A stretch of DNA of 64,000 nucleotides, taken from positions 62,001 through 126,000 of the forward strand of contig NZ_JADOTV010000003.1 of NCBI RefSeq assembly GCF_015767245.1, given 5' to 3'. Positions 1 to 9,334 of the stretch are shown here, piece by piece. The DNA is from Aureivirga sp. CE67. GTDB taxonomy: Bacteria; Bacteroidota; Bacteroidia; Flavobacteriales; Flavobacteriaceae. Positions within the stretch are counted from its first letter, which is position 1; each line of letters opens with the position of its first letter. Position numbers and translations under genes: made by a program. Below the pieces are notes generated by a model. That model searched no databases. It was not told the origin of the DNA and was given only the letters and a program-made list of their open reading frames with translations.

Positions 1-707
1 ATCTTCTTAGAGATCAATCTTTACTACCAATTCAAGATCATTTAGAAATGAATGAAACTCTGGATAATGTTATTTTAAAATTAAAAGCAAATGCTGATTA
101 TGTGGAACGTTTTCAGGATGTTTTCGAGGATGGTGAAATTAATTCTTTTAACATTTCTCTAGCATTAGAACAGTTTATGAATTCGATTGTGTCGAATAAT
201 AGTAAATATGATAAATTTCTACAAAATAAAGCAAACTTATCAGCTTCTGAAGAACGAGGACGTGTTTTATATTTTAGAGCTTATGATCCTTTAAAACCAA
301 ATCAAGCGTTTGGAAACTGTATAGACTGTCATGGTGGAGCAAATTTTGAAAATGATAGTTATATGAATAATGGTTTAGATACGGATGAGGAAATGACAGA
401 TTTGGGGCGTGGAGCTGTAACAGAAAGAGCTGTAGATAGAGGTACTTTTAAAATTCCGTCACTTCGAAATATTGAACTTACCCCTCCATATATGCATGAT
501 GGTAGGTTTGAAACTCTAGAGGAGGTAATTGATCATTATAATTCGGGTGTAAAACTTTCTACGACTTTAAATCCTACCATGTTAAGTTTAGCAAATGAAG
601 GTTCTAAAATGAATGAACAAGATAAAAAAGATCTGATTGCATTCTTAAAAACACTTACAGATTATGATTTAGTTACAAATCCAAAATATTCAGATCCTTT
701 TGAGTAA
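1..707 (+). CDS. Di-haem cytochrome c peroxidase family protein, C-terminal part (5' end outside window)
   Basis: The reading frame is open to the window edge (first whole codon at base 3), so an internal ATG at 48 is not the true start. The visible ~235 residues match the C-terminal half of the bacterial di-haem peroxidase/MauG family: a typical MNETLDNV..KL stretch, one c-type haem site CIDCH encoded at 318-332, then PSLRNIELTPPYMHDGRF, whose Met is the usual distal ligand region. The N-terminal haem domain would lie upstream. Proteins of this family are periplasmic and reduce hydrogen peroxide or oxidise other substrates using electrons from small cytochromes. The real substrate cannot be told from this fragment. 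A perfect hairpin follows the stop codon. Confidence 0.85.
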   Translation, partial: LLRDQSLLPIQDHLEMNETLDNVILKLKANADYVERFQDVFEDGEINSFNISLALEQFMNSIVSNNSKYDKFLQNKANLSASEERGRVLYFRAYDPLKPNQAFGNCIDCHGGANFENDSYMNNGLDTDEEMTDLGRGAVTERAVDRGTFKIPSLRNIELTPPYMHDGRFETLEEVIDHYNSGVKLSTTLNPTMLSLANEGSKMNEQDKKDLIAFLKTLTDYDLVTNPKYSDPFE

Positions 708-714
708 AAACAAA

Positions 715-744
715 ATATCCCAGTATAAAATTATACTGGGATAT
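715..744. terminator. Bidirectional terminator between converging genes
   Basis: A perfect 14-bp inverted repeat (715-728 with 731-744) with a 2-base loop lies 7 bases after the peroxidase stop codon and 25 bases after the stop of the opposing VCBS gene. It is flanked by A- and T-rich runs, so it can end transcription from both sides. Confidence 0.75.
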
Positions 745-769
745 GTTTGTTTATTATTTCAAATAGGCA

Positions 770-2164
770 CTATTCAATCACCAATTGTTTAATAATAGAA
801 GAGTCTTTAAAATCAACTTTTATAAAATAAGTTCCAGAAGTGAACTTTGAAATATCTATTTTACTTCCTCTAAAATTATTATTATCCATTATAATTTTTC
901 CTGATGTATCATATATTACAAGTTTATTAATTTGTTTTTCTGTTTTAATTTTCAAAATATTTGAAGCAGGATTAGGTAACAATTCAAAAAAATCAACAGA
1001 ATTTTCCTCAACAGAAACAACTTCACCAGTGGTGTTTTTGTACAACTTTGTTATTACTTCATCATCTTCTGTTAATCCTGTTATTAAAATATCTATATCA
1101 TCATCATTTTCAATATCATCATATGAAATAGAAGAATAAGCTACTCCTTCAAAAAAAACATCCTCGTTTTCAATGAAGTTACCATTTTGGTTATTAATAT
1201 ATAATTTAGTGATGGTATTATTATTTTCATTAATTCCAGAAATTATAAAGTCATCATCATTGTCATGATCTATATCTAGAACTAAACATTTACTTTGATA
1301 AACTGGCTCAAATGGAGAATTTTCTTCAGTAAAATTACCATTTCCGTCATTTAAATATAAAAGACTAACTATTACTTGTTGATTATCTCTACCCGTTATA
1401 ATAATGTCAAAATCACCATCATTATCAAAATCAATTGAATTAATCGAGCCTAATGACGTATTTTTAAAAGTAAAATCTTCATTTGTAACAAAATTTCCAG
1501 AACCATCGTTTAAATGATAAAATTTTGCAACCAAATCAATATCACCATCATTATCAAAATCTTCAGCTACACACTTATTGAATTGATTAAAATCAAAAGA
1601 AGATTCTTCAAAAGTACCCGAACCATCATTAAATAATATTTTAGGAGCAATTCCATTATAAACTAAAATATCATTAAAATCATCATTATTAAAATCATTA
1701 ACTACAAATTTTTTACAGCTATATTCTTGGCTAAATGCTTCAAGGTGTTCTTCAAAATTACCGTTACCATCATTTTTATAGACTAGGATTTTATTTTTAT
1801 ATTCTGATGGTGTTAAATCATAACCTGAAATAATAATATCTAAATCATTGTCATTATCAATATCTGAAAGGTCTATTTTTGGTCTACTTAATCCTAAAAA
1901 TGAAGTATTTTCATCTAAAACATAATTACCGCTACCATCATTTAAATATATTGAGACTTTAACTAAATTATTAGTATCTGCTCCAGCAAAAATTATATCA
2001 TTGTCATTATCGCCATCAATATCAGAAATTGATACAGAACAATAATAAAATTGATCAAAATTTTGTTCATAATTAACAGGTGTAGAATATTCAGTAAATT
2101 GAATTTCTTGGGAAAAACAAAAGTTCGATAATAAAATAAAAACTAGTAATTGTATTTTTTTCAT
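770..2164 (-). CDS. Secreted FG-GAP/VCBS-repeat protein with T9SS sorting tail
   Basis: 464 residues. A signal peptide (about residues 1-18, ending FCFSQ) is followed by about seven VCBS/FG-GAP repeats, each with an Asp-rich loop such as DIDGDNDND or DFDNDGDID that is expected to bind calcium and build a beta-propeller. From about residue 390 there is a type A T9SS sorting domain (LLPNPASN ... GTYFIKVDF), so the protein is exported through the outer membrane and probably anchored or released at the surface. The repeats are commonly adhesive or carbohydrate-associated, but no enzyme domain is visible and no partner is encoded next to it. The start ATG is supported by the signal peptide and by a good promoter 24 bases upstream. 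Confidence 0.85.
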   Translation of the reverse strand: MKKIQLLVFILLSNFCFSQEIQFTEYSTPVNYEQNFDQFYYCSVSISDIDGDNDNDIIFAGADTNNLVKVSIYLNDGSGNYVLDENTSFLGLSRPKIDLSDIDNDNDLDIIISGYDLTPSEYKNKILVYKNDGNGNFEEHLEAFSQEYSCKKFVVNDFNNDDFNDILVYNGIAPKILFNDGSGTFEESSFDFNQFNKCVAEDFDNDGDIDLVAKFYHLNDGSGNFVTNEDFTFKNTSLGSINSIDFDNDGDFDIIITGRDNQQVIVSLLYLNDGNGNFTEENSPFEPVYQSKCLVLDIDHDNDDDFIISGINENNNTITKLYINNQNGNFIENEDVFFEGVAYSSISYDDIENDDDIDILITGLTEDDEVITKLYKNTTGEVVSVEENSVDFFELLPNPASNILKIKTEKQINKLVIYDTSGKIIMDNNNFRGSKIDISKFTSGTYFIKVDFKDSSIIKQLVIE

Positions 2165-2187
2165 AATTATATTTTTTAATTAGACAG

Positions 2188-2216
2188 CAAAAATATAATT
2201 ATTTTACAAAATACAA
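2188..2216 (-). promoter_or_regulatory. Bacteroidota-type promoter of the VCBS gene
   Basis: On the minus strand a TTG (2214-2216) is followed after 18 bases by TATTTTTG (2188-2195), matching the flavobacterial consensus TTG-N17-23-TAnnTTTG. It lies 24 bases before the ATG, giving a very short leader. Confidence 0.6.
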
Positions 2217-2241
2217 GTTTTTAACATTATTATTAAATAAA

Positions 2242-3519
2242 CTATAATTCATTCAAAAACTTATCCTGATCTTTTCCAAGTAAATTATTTTTTGGAACTC
2301 CAATTTTTTGTGCACTATAAATTCCTGTATGACCAGAAAAAAGATAAGCACTCACACAAGCAATTCCAATAAAAACTCCTGCTTCGATACCAAAAAGTTC
2401 AATTCCCATTAAAGTACAAGCAATTGGAGTATTTGTTGCTCCAGAAAAAACTGCAACAAATCCCATTCCAGCTAAAAGCGCCATTGGCAAAGGAAGAAAA
2501 GAAGAAAGAAAACTTCCTAAAGTTGCTCCAATAAAGAAAAGTGGTGTTACTTCTCCACCTTTAAAACCAGCTCCAATTGTGAAAGTTGTAAAAAGTATTT
2601 TTATAAAAAAATCATAGAAAGCTTGTTGTTCTGTAAAAGAAGCCACAATAGTAGGAACACCAAGTCCAATATATTTTGTAGTTCCAATAAAGTAAACTGC
2701 CAAAGCAATTACAATTCCACCATAAAATGGACGAAGTGGTGGATATTTTATTTTTTTAAATAAATTTCCAAAATAGTGAACTAATTTCGAAAAGATTCTT
2801 CCAGAAAAACCAAAAAGTATTCCAGCAAAAATAGCAATACAAACTCCTAAGAAATCTACATCAGGTGTAAAGGGAATTTCATAATGCGTGTGTTCAACAT
2901 GCCAAAAATGAGAAAAATAATTCGCCAATACAGCTGCTAAGAAAGTTGGTAAAATTGCATCGTATTTAATTCTACCTATAATTAAAACTTCTAAAGCAAA
3001 AACAGCTCCAGCTAATGGTGTTCCAAAAACAGAAGCAAAACCTGCACTAATTCCCGCATATAGAAGAATTTTTCTGTCTCTTGGTCTTAATTTAAAATAT
3101 TTTGAAAATTGATCTGCAATTGCACCTCCCATTTGTACTGCAGTTCCCTCTCGACCAGCTGAACCACCAAAGAAATGCGTTATGACAGTTCCTATTAAAA
3201 TAAGTGGAGCCATTCGAAATGGAATTACTTTTTTTGGTGAGTGAAGTTCTTCTAAAAGTTGGTTATTTCCTTTTACAACATCTTTACCAAGATAATGATA
3301 CATTAAACCAACAATAATTCCACCTATAGGCAACAAACTAATAATCCAGAGGTGACTTTCTCGCCAGTCCGTTGCCCAATTAAGTGAAATTAATAATATT
3401 GCGGATGCAGAGCCTGCTAGTATTCCAATTATGGTACAAATTAATAACCATTTTAAGACATAATAAATCGTTGGTAAAATTTCTAAAGATGTCTTTCTGG
3501 TAATTTTTGTAGTTTTCAT
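2242..3519 (-). CDS. CLC-type fluoride/proton antiporter (CLC-F class)
   Basis: 425 residues with about ten hydrophobic segments. It is a CLC family member: GREGT at 122-126 carries the gating glutamate (E124), and GGEVTPLF around residue 320 replaces the usual GxFxP motif. At the place of the chloride-selective GSGIP motif it has GNNQL (84-88), lacking the chloride-coordinating serine. This pattern is that of the fluoride-exporting CLC-F (EriC-F) branch. The assignment is strongly supported by a fluoride riboswitch in its leader, since these riboswitches typically precede crcB or eriC-F genes. It should sit in the inner membrane and expel fluoride in exchange for protons. It is monocistronic between two T9SS protein genes. 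Confidence 0.9.
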   Translation of the reverse strand: MKTTKITRKTSLEILPTIYYVLKWLLICTIIGILAGSASAILLISLNWATDWRESHLWIISLLPIGGIIVGLMYHYLGKDVVKGNNQLLEELHSPKKVIPFRMAPLILIGTVITHFFGGSAGREGTAVQMGGAIADQFSKYFKLRPRDRKILLYAGISAGFASVFGTPLAGAVFALEVLIIGRIKYDAILPTFLAAVLANYFSHFWHVEHTHYEIPFTPDVDFLGVCIAIFAGILFGFSGRIFSKLVHYFGNLFKKIKYPPLRPFYGGIVIALAVYFIGTTKYIGLGVPTIVASFTEQQAFYDFFIKILFTTFTIGAGFKGGEVTPLFFIGATLGSFLSSFLPLPMALLAGMGFVAVFSGATNTPIACTLMGIELFGIEAGVFIGIACVSAYLFSGHTGIYSAQKIGVPKNNLLGKDQDKFLNEL

Positions 3520-3560
3520 ATATACTTCTTCTATTTAATTTCGTAATAAAAATTATTTAA

Positions 3561-3613
3561 AGTAGAAGTCATCAGCCACTAGTGTGGCGGTTCAAGGCAG
3601 ACATCATTGCCTA
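3561..3613 (-). promoter_or_regulatory. Fluoride riboswitch (crcB RNA motif)
   Basis: Read on the minus strand the leader contains, in order, GGCAATGATGTCTGCC (3596-3611), a short link with AACCGCC, a small hairpin loop, and GGCTGATGACTTCTAC ending at 3562. These are the conserved pieces of the fluoride aptamer: the GGNNATG start, the CC-AACCGCC pseudoknot partner and the GCTGATGACTYCTAC end. It sits 42 bases upstream of the CLC-F start codon, the expected target gene. No terminator-like T-tract hairpin lies between aptamer and ATG, so control is probably at translation or through structure near the start. A TAGAAG at 3528-3533 (minus strand), just before the ATG, can pair with the CTTCTA at the aptamer end. 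Confidence 0.93.
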
Positions 3614-3624
3614 TATATTTTCTG

Positions 3625-3632
3625 CAAATATA
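3625..3632 (-). promoter_or_regulatory. -7 promoter element of the fluoride riboswitch transcript
   Basis: The minus strand reads TATATTTG here, matching TAnnTTTG, and is followed by C. Transcription starting about 7 bases further would begin near 3617, directly before the aptamer at 3613. The element lies between the stop codon of the upstream large gene and the riboswitch. Confidence 0.6.
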
Positions 3633-3634
3633 AA

Positions 3635-6600
3635 TCATTTTTTAAAAAACTTATAAGAATTACCGTTAATTTTTAAAATATACATTCCTTGTCTTAGATG
3701 TGAAATGTTTAGTTTAACAAGATCACTACTAGGAATTTTCTTACTTTCAACATTATGAACTAATTGTCCAAGAGTATTAAATAACCTTATATCTTCATTT
3801 ATGATTTGTGAAGTATTGTTTTGAATATATAAAATACCATTAGAAGGATTTGGATAAATCATAAAATCTTCTGGAGTTTCTTCATATTCTTCTGTTCCTA
3901 TGATTTCTTCTCCTTCATAAATTTGAATAGCATCAATTGCAATATCAGAAGTATATCCACTACCAGTCAAACCTCTAAATCTAACTTTTACAACACTTCC
4001 AACATAATCATTTAAATTAACTTTCTGAACCTGCCATTGTTGTCCTTTATCTCCTACAATTGGAGCCATTACATCTGTTTTCCATTCACCATTATGATAA
4101 ATATCTACATGTAAACTTCCCATCGCATTTCCATACATATGATATGCAAAACTCATTTCTATAAAATCAAATGTTGAAAAATCAAGACATGGTGTCACAA
4201 GAAAAGCTTCTAGGTTATTACAATTCGAAGATTCAATATAAGCATATTTTCCTTCGGGAGTTTGAAGATTATAATCAACTATCGGCCCTGTTTCTTCAGA
4301 AACTGTTTCACCTGCATTTATTAACCAATCTGTGTCATCTGTTCCTGTTGCATTCGTCCAATCATTTGGTAAAACGCATGTATTTGTAAAACAATTTACA
4401 CCTGCTTGACACACATCTGCACTTTCAAAATCTTCAGAATAAGGTAAAGGATAACTTTCACCCTGAACCTCAACAGTAATTTCATTTATATTTTCATCAG
4501 AACCTAAAGTATTTGTACTTTTTAAAGTTATATGATATGAACCTGCACTTGTAAATTTTATATAAGGAGATTTACTTGATTCACTATTCCCTTCAATAAA
4601 TTCATAATTATTAGGAGTAATTTTCCATTCCCATTCTGTAGGTCCGTAAGCAGAAAAGTCAATCAGTTGGATAGTTTCACCTATACAAGCTTCTGTTTTA
4701 CTTACTTCAAAACAAGCTACAGGGGCTTTATCTCCAGGGTTTTTAAGTGGAGTTTCCCAAAGACCTCTTCCATAAGTAGATGCTCTAAGCATATCTTTTC
4801 CTTCACAGGTTTGATCATAATAAATTTCTAACTCAGTAACTTCAAGATTTGGTAAACCATTATTATAAGGTATCCAATCGTTTAAATCAGAATCTGTATA
4901 ATATACACCAACATCTAAACCAACATATATTGCATCATTTGTACTTCTGTGATCATATACAATTGTATTAATTGATAAATTAGGTAAAGTTCCATCTACA
5001 TGCTCCCAACTATCTCCACTATCTATAGATTCATAAATAGAAGTACCAATAGAAATCCACAAATGATCTGGATTATTTGGATTAATTTCTATATCATTAA
5101 TATTTCCGGCTGGTTTATTTATTTCAGTAGTTACAGGAGAACTTGTTGTTGCATTTGTAATTTTATATAAATCACCTTTAGCAAAATAGACAATATCTGA
5201 ATTACTTGGAGCTATTGAAATATCTCTTACTTTGGTCCCTCCATTAAAAGGAGTTACAGTTCTCCAAGAAACATCAGAAGTATTTAATGTTTTTATATTG
5301 TCAGATACCCAAACATTACTATAACCAATGTACATTCTATTAGTATTATTAGGATCAATTTTATAAGGTGTTACCCATGAACCAGATTCTGTAATACCAT
5401 TTGTTCCACTTCTTGCAATTCTACTAAAAGATTGTCCTCTATTTACTGATCTTCTTATATCTCCATAATAAAGAGCAGTATACATATAATTATCATCTTC
5501 AAAATCTATGACACATTCCATACCATCACCTCCAACTTCAGTTCTAAAAGCTCCATTATCGAAAACGGTAGTTCCATTGTCTTGATGACCGTTAATAACA
5601 AGATCTTTTGATCTTTGACTTTGCCCTATTTTATATAACTGACTAATAGGTAATTTTGATGAATAGTTTATCCAAGAATCATCTGACTCATCTAGTTTAT
5701 AAATTCCTCCATCATTACCAGCATAAAATTCTTTCGTATGTGGTGAAAACTCAAAGGCATGTTGATCTGCATGAATTTCCGTAACCCAATATCCCATCAT
5801 TTCCCATGTAACTCCAGCATCTTTTGATCGCCATACATTAATACCACCAGCATATAAAGTATTTTTATCATTTGGATCACAAGCTAAAACTAAATCATAC
5901 CAAGCTTGACTATTAAAATCATTTCCTGAAGAGCTGTATCCTAAAATATTTGGAGAATTAGACATTTCGGTAAACGTGTCACCAGAATCATCAGACATCA
6001 CAAGCGATTTCATACCACTAGAACCTCCTCTTAACCCGTATAATCGATTTGGAGCATCTTCTGTAACTGCTAAAGCAATTCTTTGTGCACTATCATGGTT
6101 AGAATAAACTTCTGTAAAAGTTTGACCACCATCACTAGATTTTAAAATATTATTACCTCCCACATAAACAATATCTGGATTAGTTGGGTGTAATGCTAAA
6201 TCTTTTGCTGTTGAAGTAATACTAGTTTGTGTCCATGTAGCACCAGCATCATCTGAAGTAAAAACTCTTCCACTGGCTACAGCAATTAATTTATTATAAT
6301 TATCAGGACGAATTATAACCTCGTTAATGGTAATATGACCCATTCCAGTATTTGAAGGACTCCATGAATTACCTCCATTTGTTGATTTCCAAACACCATA
6401 ACCTGGAGCATCACCAGCATCACGATCTCCAGTTCCAACATAAATAATATTTGGATTTTCTGGATTAATAGCAATACTACTGATTCCTAAACGTACAAAA
6501 TCATTACTTAAATCTTCCCAATTATATCCTCCATCAGAAGATTTCCAAATCCCTCCAGAAGGAGTTCCAACATAAATTACTTTATCATCTGTTGGGTGAA

Positions 6601-7006
6601 AAGCAATACAATTAATTCTACCAGCACCATTAGATTGTGAGGTTCCATTTTTAGGTAAATCAATTGGACCAATTATTTTCCAATCACCTTGTATAGAACT
6701 CCTATTATTCGAAAATCTCTGAAAATATTCTTTGGCTATTTCTCTGGTCTTATTTAGTGAAGTAACATTATCTGTTGGAGCTAATCTTTGTTGTTTATAA
6801 TATTCCCATCGTTTATATGCTTTCCAACCTGTACCTTTTTTCTTTCCAACCACTTCAAAATAAGCATCTGCTTTGTTCTGTATCGTTTCAAAAGGTACTG
6901 AAGGGTCATCCAACAACTCAAACCATTCTCTTTGATCATTTTCTTGTGAATAAGAAATAAAACAAACAAAAAATAGGATTAATATGGAGCTGATTTTAAA
7001 TTTCAT
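3635..7006 (-). CDS. Large secreted BNR-propeller / PKD / MAM protein with T9SS tail
   Basis: 1123 residues with signal peptide (1-20, ending SYSQ). Residues ~110-740 hold repeated blocks of the type KSxDGGxxW and NPxNPNIIYVGT, that is, BNR/Asp-box repeats like those of sortilin or sialidase propellers. A PKD domain follows (~745-840, starting APVACFEVSK and ending in a beta-strand typical of the fold). A MAM-like jelly-roll domain follows (~850-1030, from LPYSEDFES to IAIDAIQIYEG). The end is a type A T9SS sorting domain (MIYPNPSNG ... GMYILKING). The protein is predicted to reach the cell surface. No glycosidase or protease active site was recognised, so a binding or glycan-recognition role is only an inference. 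The same-strand CLC-F gene downstream has its own promoter. Confidence 0.85.
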   Translation of the reverse strand: MKFKISSILILFFVCFISYSQENDQREWFELLDDPSVPFETIQNKADAYFEVVGKKKGTGWKAYKRWEYYKQQRLAPTDNVTSLNKTREIAKEYFQRFSNNRSSIQGDWKIIGPIDLPKNGTSQSNGAGRINCIAFHPTDDKVIYVGTPSGGIWKSSDGGYNWEDLSNDFVRLGISSIAINPENPNIIYVGTGDRDAGDAPGYGVWKSTNGGNSWSPSNTGMGHITINEVIIRPDNYNKLIAVASGRVFTSDDAGATWTQTSITSTAKDLALHPTNPDIVYVGGNNILKSSDGGQTFTEVYSNHDSAQRIALAVTEDAPNRLYGLRGGSSGMKSLVMSDDSGDTFTEMSNSPNILGYSSSGNDFNSQAWYDLVLACDPNDKNTLYAGGINVWRSKDAGVTWEMMGYWVTEIHADQHAFEFSPHTKEFYAGNDGGIYKLDESDDSWINYSSKLPISQLYKIGQSQRSKDLVINGHQDNGTTVFDNGAFRTEVGGDGMECVIDFEDDNYMYTALYYGDIRRSVNRGQSFSRIARSGTNGITESGSWVTPYKIDPNNTNRMYIGYSNVWVSDNIKTLNTSDVSWRTVTPFNGGTKVRDISIAPSNSDIVYFAKGDLYKITNATTSSPVTTEINKPAGNINDIEINPNNPDHLWISIGTSIYESIDSGDSWEHVDGTLPNLSINTIVYDHRSTNDAIYVGLDVGVYYTDSDLNDWIPYNNGLPNLEVTELEIYYDQTCEGKDMLRASTYGRGLWETPLKNPGDKAPVACFEVSKTEACIGETIQLIDFSAYGPTEWEWKITPNNYEFIEGNSESSKSPYIKFTSAGSYHITLKSTNTLGSDENINEITVEVQGESYPLPYSEDFESADVCQAGVNCFTNTCVLPNDWTNATGTDDTDWLINAGETVSEETGPIVDYNLQTPEGKYAYIESSNCNNLEAFLVTPCLDFSTFDFIEMSFAYHMYGNAMGSLHVDIYHNGEWKTDVMAPIVGDKGQQWQVQKVNLNDYVGSVVKVRFRGLTGSGYTSDIAIDAIQIYEGEEIIGTEEYEETPEDFMIYPNPSNGILYIQNNTSQIINEDIRLFNTLGQLVHNVESKKIPSSDLVKLNISHLRQGMYILKINGNSYKFFKK

Positions 7007-7326
7007 AATCTACACTTTTAGGGTTTTTATACGACTGAAATAAAAATCAAATTGCGGGGGAACAATCTCTCTTTTTTATTGTTTAATAAAATTAATTCTT
7101 TAAAAATGAGACAGTTTGTAAGGATTTGTTAAATCCAGATGGAAGTGTTTTCTTTTATCTTTTTCTTAGGAAAATAGTTGGATTTCTTTAAGGTTTAGAA
7201 AACTCTAAATAGCTGAAAATAAAAGTATTAAATCTTATTTTTAATTTGAAAAGTTTGAGAATTGTTTAACTAATTAAAATATTGATTATAAGTAATTTAA
7301 GTGAATATTTTTCAAAACTTATAGAT
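7007..7326. other. Divergent intergenic region, no gene recognised
   Basis: About 320 AT-rich bases between two divergently transcribed genes; it should carry both promoters. No convincing RNA gene or conserved site was recognised. A short open stretch around 7108-7172 reads like a fragment (CKDLLNPDGSV) but has no start and is not called. Confidence 0.4.
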
Positions 7327-8322
7327 ATGAAAATACTTTATGCAATTCAAGCAACTGGAAATGGACATGTTAGTAGAGCAAAAGAAATTGTACCAGCATT
7401 TTTAAAAAGAATTAACATGGATATTCTACTAAGTGGAATTCAAACGGAAGTAAAAGCTCCATTTGATGTAAAATATCATTACAAGGGTTTGAGTTGGATT
7501 TTTGGTAAACAAGGAGGTGTAGATTTATATCAAACTTTTAAGAGGAATAGTATTCCTAGATTTATAAAGGAAATAAGAAATTGTCCTGTAGAAAATTATG
7601 ATTTAGTTATTAATGATTTCGAACCAATTACTGCTTGGGCGTGTAGAATTAAAAAAGTTCCATCTATTTCTTTAAGTCATCATTGTGCGCTTTTATCAGA
7701 AAAAGTTCCACAGCCAAATTTTAAAGATTTTTTAGGTAAAATGATGTTGAAATACTATGCTCCTACAAAAACTCATTACGGTTTTCATTTTGAAAAATAT
7801 GATAATCATATTCATCATCCAATAATTAGAAGTGGAATACGTGAATGTAACAATACAGTAAATAATCATTATACAGTTTATTTACCATCTTATAGTGATA
7901 AAAATATTATTGAGACTTTAAGTGAGTTTCAGAAAATTAATTGGCAGGTATTTTCAAAACATTCAGATCAAACATATCAATATAAAAACATAAAAATTCA
8001 CCCTATAGAAGGAAAATTATTTGAAGAAAGTATTACTTCTTGTGAAGGAATTATTTGTGGAGCAGGTTTTGAAACTCCAGCTGAAGCAATTTATTTGAAA
8101 AAGAAATTATTGGTAATCCCAATGAAAAATCAATACGAGCAACATTATAATGCAGAAAGTCTTCGAAAAATTGGAGTTCCAGTTTTGGACAAATTATGTT
8201 TAAATCACTCAGAAATAATTAGAAACTGGATAAATTCACCTCAACAATTAGATGTTAATTATACAGATGACACACAAAATATTGTAGATTCAATTTTAGA
8301 AAAACATGTTTTCACCAAATAG
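7327..8322 (+). CDS. Glycosyltransferase-like protein (GT-B fold, GT28-like)
   Basis: 331 residues from the ATG at 7327. A longer frame from 7282 adds 15 residues that do not look conserved, while MKILYAIQATGNGHVSRAKEI has the glycine-rich N-terminal loop (GNGHVSRA) of GT28-type and MJ1255-like transferases. Towards the C-terminus IICGAGFETPAEAIYLKKKLLVIPMKNQYEQ resembles the nucleotide-sugar binding segment (GG.xTxxEA..xxxP.x..P...EQ) of this fold. No transmembrane segment is evident, so it is probably cytoplasmic or peripheral. Donor and acceptor are unknown. Its 3' end overlaps the converging EamA gene by 11 bases. Confidence 0.7.
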   Translation: MKILYAIQATGNGHVSRAKEIVPAFLKRINMDILLSGIQTEVKAPFDVKYHYKGLSWIFGKQGGVDLYQTFKRNSIPRFIKEIRNCPVENYDLVINDFEPITAWACRIKKVPSISLSHHCALLSEKVPQPNFKDFLGKMMLKYYAPTKTHYGFHFEKYDNHIHHPIIRSGIRECNNTVNNHYTVYLPSYSDKNIIETLSEFQKINWQVFSKHSDQTYQYKNIKIHPIEGKLFEESITSCEGIICGAGFETPAEAIYLKKKLLVIPMKNQYEQHYNAESLRKIGVPVLDKLCLNHSEIIRNWINSPQQLDVNYTDDTQNIVDSILEKHVFTK

Positions 8323-9238
8323 AATGTTTTTTCTTTTGTCCACGAATTACTAATAAAACCCCAATAAAAACGATTAAACAAGCTATTATTTTTGCTACTG
8401 TAAAATCTTTAATAAAGTTTTTATCTGTAACAAAAAAGCTTAAAATAATTATTAACAAAAAAGCTGTAATTGGTTGTAAATAAATATAAGCTCCAGAAAC
8501 GGAAGGATTCAATTTTTTTAATGAAAAAACTCCAAAGACATAACCTAGAAGTGTTCCGAAAATTACTACATACAGAATTAATAAATAATTCATTCCTGAT
8601 ATTTCTCCCCAATTTGTATTAATTACGGGTTCTATTGTTGTAGGAATAATAGTAAAACCTCCTATAAAAAACACCCAAAAAATAACTGTCGGTGCATTGT
8701 ATTTTTCAATTAATGGCTTTGATACGACGATATATAAACCATAGGCAATAGCTGAAAGTAAAAAGATGAGGTTTCCTTCCAAACTTGCATGTACTGATGT
8801 TTCGGCAGAACTTTCAAATATTAAAAAAGCAGCACCTAAAAATCCGAGAATTACTCCAAGGGTCTTAGATCTTGAATTCTTTTCATATCCTAAGAATACA
8901 CTGAAAAATAAAACAAAAATTGGAGCACAGGTAGCAAGAATAGATGCATCAACTGGTGATGTTAGATTTAACCCTTTAAAAAAACAATCTTGGTTGATAG
9001 TTGTAGAAAGAACTCCACACAATAGAAACATTAAAAAATCTTCTCGTTTTATTCTTTGAATTATAGAAAAAAATAGAATCAATAAAAAAGGAACGATTGC
9101 CCAGGATCTAATAAAAAGAAATACTTGTGGAGATAAAACTTCGGGCATTAACATTTTTATGAATAAATAATTGGAACCAAAAAATACATTGGCCAAAATC
9201 ACTGCAGTATGATATTTTGTCAAATTTTCTTTTTGCAT
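8312..9238 (-). CDS. EamA/DMT-family transporter
   Basis: 308 residues with ten predicted hydrophobic helices arranged as two EamA halves of about 150 residues. Conserved features include FFGSNYLFIKM in helix 1, the GLNLTSPVDASIL stretch at the end of the first half, and AYIYLQPITAFL in the second. These inner-membrane carriers export amino acids or other metabolites; the substrate cannot be told. It is related to the EamA gene at 11651-12574. Its stop codon overlaps the end of the opposing glycosyltransferase gene by 11 bases. Confidence 0.88.
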   Translation of the reverse strand: MQKENLTKYHTAVILANVFFGSNYLFIKMLMPEVLSPQVFLFIRSWAIVPFLLILFFSIIQRIKREDFLMFLLCGVLSTTINQDCFFKGLNLTSPVDASILATCAPIFVLFFSVFLGYEKNSRSKTLGVILGFLGAAFLIFESSAETSVHASLEGNLIFLLSAIAYGLYIVVSKPLIEKYNAPTVIFWVFFIGGFTIIPTTIEPVINTNWGEISGMNYLLILYVVIFGTLLGYVFGVFSLKKLNPSVSGAYIYLQPITAFLLIIILSFFVTDKNFIKDFTVAKIIACLIVFIGVLLVIRGQKKKHSIW

Positions 9239-9334
9239 TCAAAAAAATATTAATCACTTCTATTAAAGATAGTGATAAATAATGATGAAAAGCTAGATTT
9301 TGCTAATTTTAGCATCTCTTTTAAAAAACGAAAC

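Noticed and set aside
7108-7172. Short stretch reading CKDLLNPDGSV in the gap before the glycosyltransferase gene
   Set aside because: Too short, no start codon and no neighbouring fragments; a gene relic cannot be supported.
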